Origin: Prochlorococcus marinus XMU1411
Lineage (GTDB): Bacteria > Cyanobacteriota > Cyanobacteriia > PCC-6307 > Cyanobiaceae
Assembly: GCF_017696075.1 (NCBI RefSeq)
Contig: NZ_JAAORI010000002.1
Location: 124,001-188,000 of the forward strand
Reading direction: 5' to 3'
DNA length: 64,000 nucleotides
Shown here in pieces: positions 59,337 through 64,000 of this stretch (positions are counted from its first letter, which is position 1; each line of letters opens with the position of its first letter). A model generated the notes under the pieces. That model worked only from the letters and a program-made list of their open reading frames with translations. It ran no database searches and was not told the origin of the DNA. The position numbers were made by a program, and so were the translations under genes.

Positions 59337-60797
59337 ATGACCACTGCTTTGCAAACGCCTCAAAGGCGCTCTAGGTCCAAACTTCAAGATGCAAGTCTTG
59401 TTAATGGACCTATGCTCCTTTTGAGGAGTATTCGAGGATTTAGTTCAAACCGCTCTATGTTGTGGCTTGCAACTGTTCCCTTAGCTTTGTTTGGTTTAGG
59501 TATTTTTAATCTTTCAGCTCACGCAGCTGATTTACCTGAGTTGAATGCAGCTTTTCTTGCTAACAATTTATGGCTTTTGATCGCTACTATTCTAGTGATC
59601 TTCATGAATGCCGGTTTCGCTATGGTTGAGGCAGGTATGTGTCGTTCTAAGAACGCTGTAAACATACTTGCTAAAAACCTATTCGTATTTGCTCTAGCTG
59701 TAACTTCTTATTGGTTTATCGGCTATTCATTAATGTACGGAGGAAGTGTTGCTGACGGATGGCTTTATTTTGGAGGCTTATTTTTTGATCCAACAGTTAC
59801 TGCAGATATGGTAACTGACGCTGGATTAGTCCCAACTGTTGATTTCTTGTTCCAGTCTGCATTTGCAGGAACTGCAGCAACTATCGTTTCTGGTCTTGTT
59901 GCTGAAAGAGTTAAATTTGGAGAATTTGTTGTTTTTGCGATTGTATTAACTGCATTTATTTATCCAATTGCTGGTAGCTGGAAATGGAATGGTGGCTGGC
60001 TTGATTCTTTAGGTTTTGTTGATTTTGCTGGTTCTTCAATTGTTCACTCAGTTGGAGCATGGGCAGGTCTTGTAGGAGCTATGCTTCTTGGACCAAGAAT
60101 CGGCAAATACTCTGATGGAAAACCACAGGCTATGCCAGGACACAATATGGCTATAGCTACTTTGGGTGCATTAGTTCTATGGATAGGTTGGTATGGATTT
60201 AACCCCGGTTCTCAACTTGCTATGGACCAATGGGTTCCATATGTTGCTGTAACAACTACTTTGGCAGCAGCAGCTGGCGCTATTGGAGCAACTATTGTTT
60301 CAACATTAACTTCTGGTAAGCCTGACCTTACAATGATTATTAATGGAATCCTTGCAGGATTAGTTAGTATCACTGCTGGTTGTGGCGATATGACACTTGC
60401 TGGTGCCTGGTTTGCAGGACTAGTTGGTGGAATTATCGTTGTATTTTCTGTTGCAGCACTTGATGCTGCTGAGATCGATGATCCTGTAGGTGCATTCTCT
60501 GTTCACGGAGTTTGTGGTGTATGGGGTACTGTAGTAATCGGTCTATGGGGTACAGCTGTACAAGGAGATGGTGCTGGTATGGGTTTGTTTAATGGCGGAG
60601 GTATTAGCCTTCTTCTAATACAAGCTCTTGGAGCTGCGGCTTATGCTATTTGGACACTAGTTACTTGTTGGATCGCTTGGTCTGTAATTGGAGGATTATT
60701 CGGTGGAATCCGAGTATCTGAAGAGGAAGAGACTCAAGGTTTAGATATAGGGGAGCATGGAATGGAAGCATATCCAGACTTTGCATCTGCTAAATAA
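59337..60797 (+). CDS. amt1: Ammonium transporter Amt1
   Basis: Trimeric Amt/Rh channel for ammonium uptake. The 486-aa protein has an N-terminal signal-like segment (about 42-63, ending SAHAA), then eleven membrane helices with ATILVIFMNAGFAMVEAGMCRSKNAVNI, DFAGSSIVHSVGAWAGLVGA (conserved pore His), WIGWYGFNPGSQ and DDPVGAFSVHGVCGVWGT (second pore His). The NtcA box upstream ties it to nitrogen control. A terminator follows. Confidence 0.97.
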   Translation: MTTALQTPQRRSRSKLQDASLVNGPMLLLRSIRGFSSNRSMLWLATVPLALFGLGIFNLSAHAADLPELNAAFLANNLWLLIATILVIFMNAGFAMVEAGMCRSKNAVNILAKNLFVFALAVTSYWFIGYSLMYGGSVADGWLYFGGLFFDPTVTADMVTDAGLVPTVDFLFQSAFAGTAATIVSGLVAERVKFGEFVVFAIVLTAFIYPIAGSWKWNGGWLDSLGFVDFAGSSIVHSVGAWAGLVGAMLLGPRIGKYSDGKPQAMPGHNMAIATLGALVLWIGWYGFNPGSQLAMDQWVPYVAVTTTLAAAAGAIGATIVSTLTSGKPDLTMIINGILAGLVSITAGCGDMTLAGAWFAGLVGGIIVVFSVAALDAAEIDDPVGAFSVHGVCGVWGTVVIGLWGTAVQGDGAGMGLFNGGGISLLLIQALGAAAYAIWTLVTCWIAWSVIGGLFGGIRVSEEEETQGLDIGEHGMEAYPDFASAK

Positions 60798-60818
60798 TCT
60801 AACTTAAAATTGATTTTA

Positions 60819-60850
60819 GAAACCTGACTTATGTCAGGTTTCTTTTTTTT
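60819..60850 (+). terminator. amt1 intrinsic terminator
   Basis: A perfect 10-bp stem gaaacctgac/gtcaggtttc (60819-60828 with 60833-60842) with a TTAT loop is followed by a run of eight T. It starts 22 nt after the amt1 stop. Confidence 0.88.
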
Positions 60851-60886
60851 TACAAAAAATTATTTAAAATGTTGTAATATCAAAAG

Positions 60887-62083
60887 ATGGATACCCAAGC
60901 TTTTAGAAGATCTCTTCATCACTCTGATAGATATAATAGAAGGGGTTTTGATTCTCCTACAAAAAGAGCTCAAGCACTAGAAGAAGCTTACCAAAGTGAT
61001 TTGATAAGTTCTATAAGAGATAATGGTTTCACTTACACTAAAGGTAGACTAAATATTAAATTAGCTCAGGCCTTTGGTTTCTGCTGGGGAGTTGAAAGAG
61101 CTGTAGCAATGGCTTATGAAACTAGAAGACATTACCCTAATGAGAATATTTGGATAACAAACGAAATTATTCATAACCCTTCAGTTAATGATCATTTAAG
61201 AAAAATGAATGTAAAATTCATTTCAGCAAAAAATGGAATTAAAGATTTTTCATTAGTTTCTAATGGGGATGTAGTTATATTGCCTGCTTTCGGAGCTACT
61301 GTTCAAGAAATGAAACTCCTTCATGAGAAAGGATGTCATATTATTGATACAACTTGTCCATGGGTTTCTAAGGTTTGGCATACCGTGGAGAAACATAAAA
61401 AACATGTTTTCACATCTATAATTCATGGAAAATTTAAGCATGAGGAGACTCTCGCTACTAGTTCATTCGCAGGTAAATATTTAGTTGTACTTGATCTAGA
61501 AGAAGCTAATTATGTATCTGAATATATTCTTGGTAGAGGTAATAGAAATGAATTTATGAACAAATTTGCTAAAGCATGCTCTAATGGATTTGATCCTGAT
61601 AAAGATTTAGATAGAGTCGGAGTTGCTAACCAGACAACTATGCTTAAAAGCGAGACTGAAGAAATTGGGAAGGTTTTTGAAAGAACGATGTTAAAAAAAT
61701 TTGGACCAGAAAACTTAAATAGTCACTTTTTAGCTTTTAATACTATTTGTGATGCTACTGAAGAAAGACAAGATGCAATGTTCTCTTTGGTTGATGAAGA
61801 TCTTGATATTCTTGTTGTCATAGGAGGCTTTAATTCTTCTAATACTACTCACTTGCAAGAAATAGCAATAACTAAAAATATTTCCTCTTTCCATATAGAT
61901 ACTCCAGACAGGATATCAGTTGAAGAAAATTCAATATTACATAAACCACTTGGTTCAGATTTAGAACTTAAAAATAATTTTTTACCCAATGGAACCATAA
62001 ACGTTGGAATAACCTCAGGTGCATCGACTCCTGATAAGGTTGTTGCTGATGTTATTGAAAAGTTAATTAATATAGCTTCTTGA
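60887..62083 (+). CDS. ispH: HMBPP reductase IspH
   Basis: [4Fe-4S] enzyme finishing the MEP isoprenoid pathway, giving IPP and DMAPP for carotenoids, phytol and quinones. The 398-aa frame is the long cyanobacterial/plant type. Cluster cysteines lie in [23 protein letters not shown] and [13 protein letters not shown]. The conserved [15 protein letters not shown] and [13 protein letters not shown] follow. Confidence 0.97.
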   Translation: MDTQAFRRSLHHSDRYNRRGFDSPTKRAQALEEAYQSDLISSIRDNGFTYTKGRLNIKLAQAFGFCWGVERAVAMAYETRRHYPNENIWITNEIIHNPSVNDHLRKMNVKFISAKNGIKDFSLVSNGDVVILPAFGATVQEMKLLHEKGCHIIDTTCPWVSKVWHTVEKHKKHVFTSIIHGKFKHEETLATSSFAGKYLVVLDLEEANYVSEYILGRGNRNEFMNKFAKACSNGFDPDKDLDRVGVANQTTMLKSETEEIGKVFERTMLKKFGPENLNSHFLAFNTICDATEERQDAMFSLVDEDLDILVVIGGFNSSNTTHLQEIAITKNISSFHIDTPDRISVEENSILHKPLGSDLELKNNFLPNGTINVGITSGASTPDKVVADVIEKLINIAS

Positions 62084-62187
62084 ATATCGATTCTCATTAT
62101 TAACTTTGCTTATTTTCTTTAATTTATTAGTTACTTAATTCCACAAGATCTACTTTATTAACTAGAATAATGAAAAATTTATGAAGT

Positions 62188-62748
62188 ATGGAAGACAAAG
62201 CACAAACAAATCAGGTTTCAGCTGCAAGTATGAATAGAACTAAAGCGCCTCAAAAAGTTGAAGTTGTTGTTGCTAATTCATCTTCAGGATCAGAAGTTAA
62301 TATCCTTGGAGAATTATCGATTTTTGTTTTAAGAATTGGTTTTTGTGCTTTGATGATTCATCATGGCCTAGAGAAACTACAGGACCCTCAGGGTTTTGCT
62401 GAGTTTGTAGTTGGTAAGTACTTCCCATTTTTGCCAGGTGATCCTGTTATTTGGACTTTTGGAGCTGCAATTACTCAATTAGTATGCCCATTAGGATTAG
62501 CTATAGGAATTTTTGCAAGGCTTTCTTCTCTTGGCCTATTCTCCACTATGGCATTTGCTGTTTATTTTCATCTCCTAGATACTGGACTAGAAGGTTTTCC
62601 TCTAGCAGTGGTTGAGGGTCATAATTATGCTTTTGAATTGTCTTTTATATATGGGGCTATTTCTCTTTACTTTCTATGCGCAGGTCCAGGAAGACTCTCT
62701 TTGTTCAGAAAAACCAACAAGATTACATATTATCCAAAATCAACTTAG
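62188..62748 (+). CDS. DoxX-family membrane protein
   Basis: A 186-aa protein with a polar N-terminus (about 1-45) and four membrane segments. The LRIGFCALMIHHGLEKLQDPQGFAEFV stretch and ITQLVCPLGLAIGIFARLSSL match the DoxX family, of uncertain function (linked to redox or sulfur metabolism in some organisms). The start is ATG 62188. It converges on purH with no gap. Confidence 0.82.
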   Translation: MEDKAQTNQVSAASMNRTKAPQKVEVVVANSSSGSEVNILGELSIFVLRIGFCALMIHHGLEKLQDPQGFAEFVVGKYFPFLPGDPVIWTFGAAITQLVCPLGLAIGIFARLSSLGLFSTMAFAVYFHLLDTGLEGFPLAVVEGHNYAFELSFIYGAISLYFLCAGPGRLSLFRKTNKITYYPKST

Positions 62749-64000
62749 CTAATGTAAGAAATGCCTTTTTTGTGTAAATACCATAGATATTCCTTTTGAA
62801 TTACACATATCAATACTTTCTTGGTCTCTTAGACTTCCACCAGGTTGAATAATAGCTTTTATCCCGTATTCATTTGCAAGTTCTACAGTATCTGCAAATG
62901 GGAAAAAACCATCGCTTGCTAAGACAGCATCAGAACATAACCTCCCAGCTGCTTTTAACGCAATTTTTGCAGCTCCAACTCTATTCATTTGACCAGCTCC
63001 AATACCAATAGTTTTTTGGTCTTTAGCAATAACAATGGCATTAGATTTTACGTGTTTACAAATTTTCCATCCAAAATTTAGATCTAATTGAATTTGATTA
63101 CTTGGATTTTTATTAGTTACTGAAATCCAACTTTCAGTCTTTTCTTTACTATCGTCAGTATCTTGAACTAATAATCCTCCCATTATTGATTTAGTAGAAG
63201 TTTGACTCTTTTTTGGCAGTTGATCTTTTGAAAACTTTAAAATTCTTAAATTCTTTTTAACTTTTAAAATTTCTAAAGCTTCCTCATCAAAAGATGGAGC
63301 GACGACACATTCTAAGAAAATATTTTTGAGGTGAATTGCAGTCTCACTATCAACATTAGAATTAAAAGCAACAATCCCTCCAAATGCACTAACTGAGTCG
63401 CACTCCAAAGCGTTCAAAAATGCTTGAGAAGCTGAATTACTTATAGAGGCACCACAAGGATTATTGTGTTTTAGGATAACAGAAGCAAATGTGTCGGTTG
63501 TAAGTTCATCTTTTTCTTTGTAGCCAAATTCTAAAACTGTTGAAAGTGCCGACTCAAGATCCAATAGATTGTTATAACTTAAATCTTTACCTTGTAATTG
63601 TTCTGCTGCGTTCCATCCCATGTTACTTAAACCATACCAGAAAGCTTTTTGATGAGGATTCTCCCCATATCTTAAGGTTTTGATTAGTGGATAAGATTCA
63701 ATATATTTGGAAGATTGTAAACCTCGTTCTTTGCTTATCCAATTAGATATTGCAGTGTCATAATCTGCTGTATGTTGAAAAGCTTCAAGTGCTAATTTTG
63801 CTTTATATGACTCTTTTAATTTACCTTTTTTGCTTTCTTCAAGAAAATTTTGATACTGACTAGGATCTACTAAAACGGAAACGTCTTTATGATTTTTAGC
63901 TGCTGAACGAATCATTGATGGCCCTCCAATATCAATATTTTCAATAGCATCTTCCCATTTAGCTCCTTGATCTACAGTTTTTTTAAAAGGATATAAATTG
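62749..64000 (-). CDS. purH: PurH, AICAR transformylase/IMP cyclohydrolase, N-terminus cut by window end
   Basis: Bifunctional last steps of IMP synthesis. The minus-strand frame stays open past 63915 to the window edge. It shows the end of the IMP cyclohydrolase domain (NLYPFKKTVD near the edge, IGGPSMIRSAAKNHKDVSVL) and the AICAR transformylase domain with LRYGENPHQKAFW, LKHNNPCGAS, FGGIVAFN, GAGQMNRVGAAKIAL and ASDGFFPFADTVE, ending MVFTQKRHFLH. The first part of the cyclohydrolase domain lies outside the window. Confidence 0.97.
   Translation of the reverse strand, partial: NLYPFKKTVDQGAKWEDAIENIDIGGPSMIRSAAKNHKDVSVLVDPSQYQNFLEESKKGKLKESYKAKLALEAFQHTADYDTAISNWISKERGLQSSKYIESYPLIKTLRYGENPHQKAFWYGLSNMGWNAAEQLQGKDLSYNNLLDLESALSTVLEFGYKEKDELTTDTFASVILKHNNPCGASISNSASQAFLNALECDSVSAFGGIVAFNSNVDSETAIHLKNIFLECVVAPSFDEEALEILKVKKNLRILKFSKDQLPKKSQTSTKSIMGGLLVQDTDDSKEKTESWISVTNKNPSNQIQLDLNFGWKICKHVKSNAIVIAKDQKTIGIGAGQMNRVGAAKIALKAAGRLCSDAVLASDGFFPFADTVELANEYGIKAIIQPGGSLRDQESIDMCNSKGISMVFTQKRHFLH

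Overview
The window reads as chromosome from a high-light type Prochlorococcus (marine picocyanobacterium). The DNA is very AT-rich, genes are packed tightly on both strands with little spacer, and it carries photosystem II genes (psbA, psbO, psbH, psbN, psbI), carbon-concentration genes (bicA, sbtA, sbtB), cp12, crtR, the nitrogen regulator ntcA and many small proteins of cyanobacteria-only families. The neighbourhood psbA-aroC-eda-ftsH-sat-psbO-coaBC matches my memory of the Prochlorococcus core genome. I see no rRNA operon, insertion sequence, phage, CRISPR array or genomic island, so nearly everything here is core housekeeping.

Layout. 1-7.7 kb (minus): secE-nusG-rplK-rplA-[L10 leader]-rplJ-rplL-rnhA-pyrD, preceded by a divergent clpB paralogue. 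8-12.5 kb: eno, an ABC1-family kinase, a coiled-coil protein and a thioredoxin-reductase-like flavoprotein. 12.5-15.4 kb (minus): inorganic carbon uptake cluster bicA-sbtA-sbtB. 15.6-20.8 kb (plus): hemB, a VOC protein, mutS2, obg and a 60-aa orphan. 20.9-30.5 kb: cp12, a GST, an aspartoacylase-like enzyme, psbA, aroC, an eda-like aldolase, ftsH, sat, psbO. 30.7-36.3 kb: coaBC, small cyanobacterial proteins, pyrB, mpg, gatC, crtR, tRNA-Leu. 36.3-47.7 kb: a Ycf66-like protein, ileS, membrane proteins, trmB, glmM, a membrane thioredoxin, the cobO-like/dcd/thyX operon, ntcA, a DUF3084 protein and a RuvC-fold protein. 47.7-51.4 kb: pth, psbH/psbN/psbI and an LptD-like outer-membrane protein. 51.4-56.1 kb (minus): glyA-cinA-leuC-leuD and tRNA-Arg. 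56.2-64 kb: small proteins, murJ, sfsA, amt1, ispH, a DoxX protein and purH (cut by the window end).

How it fits together. The genes serve photosynthesis and its repair (D1, PsbO, FtsH), carbon uptake and Calvin-cycle control (BicA/SbtA/SbtB, CP12), nitrogen sensing and uptake (NtcA, Amt1, each with an NtcA-type promoter visible here), nucleotide synthesis (pyrD, pyrB, dcd, thyX, purH) and translation. I found no convincing new multi-gene system. The points most worth a second look are divergent members of known families: mpg and crtR without any ATG/GTG/TTG start, a CobO-like protein whose P-loop is gone, a ClpB paralogue without the AAA-1 arginine fingers, an Eda-like protein missing most active-site residues except the lysine, a TrxR-like flavoprotein without the NADPH site, and a 42-codon ORF upstream of psbA.
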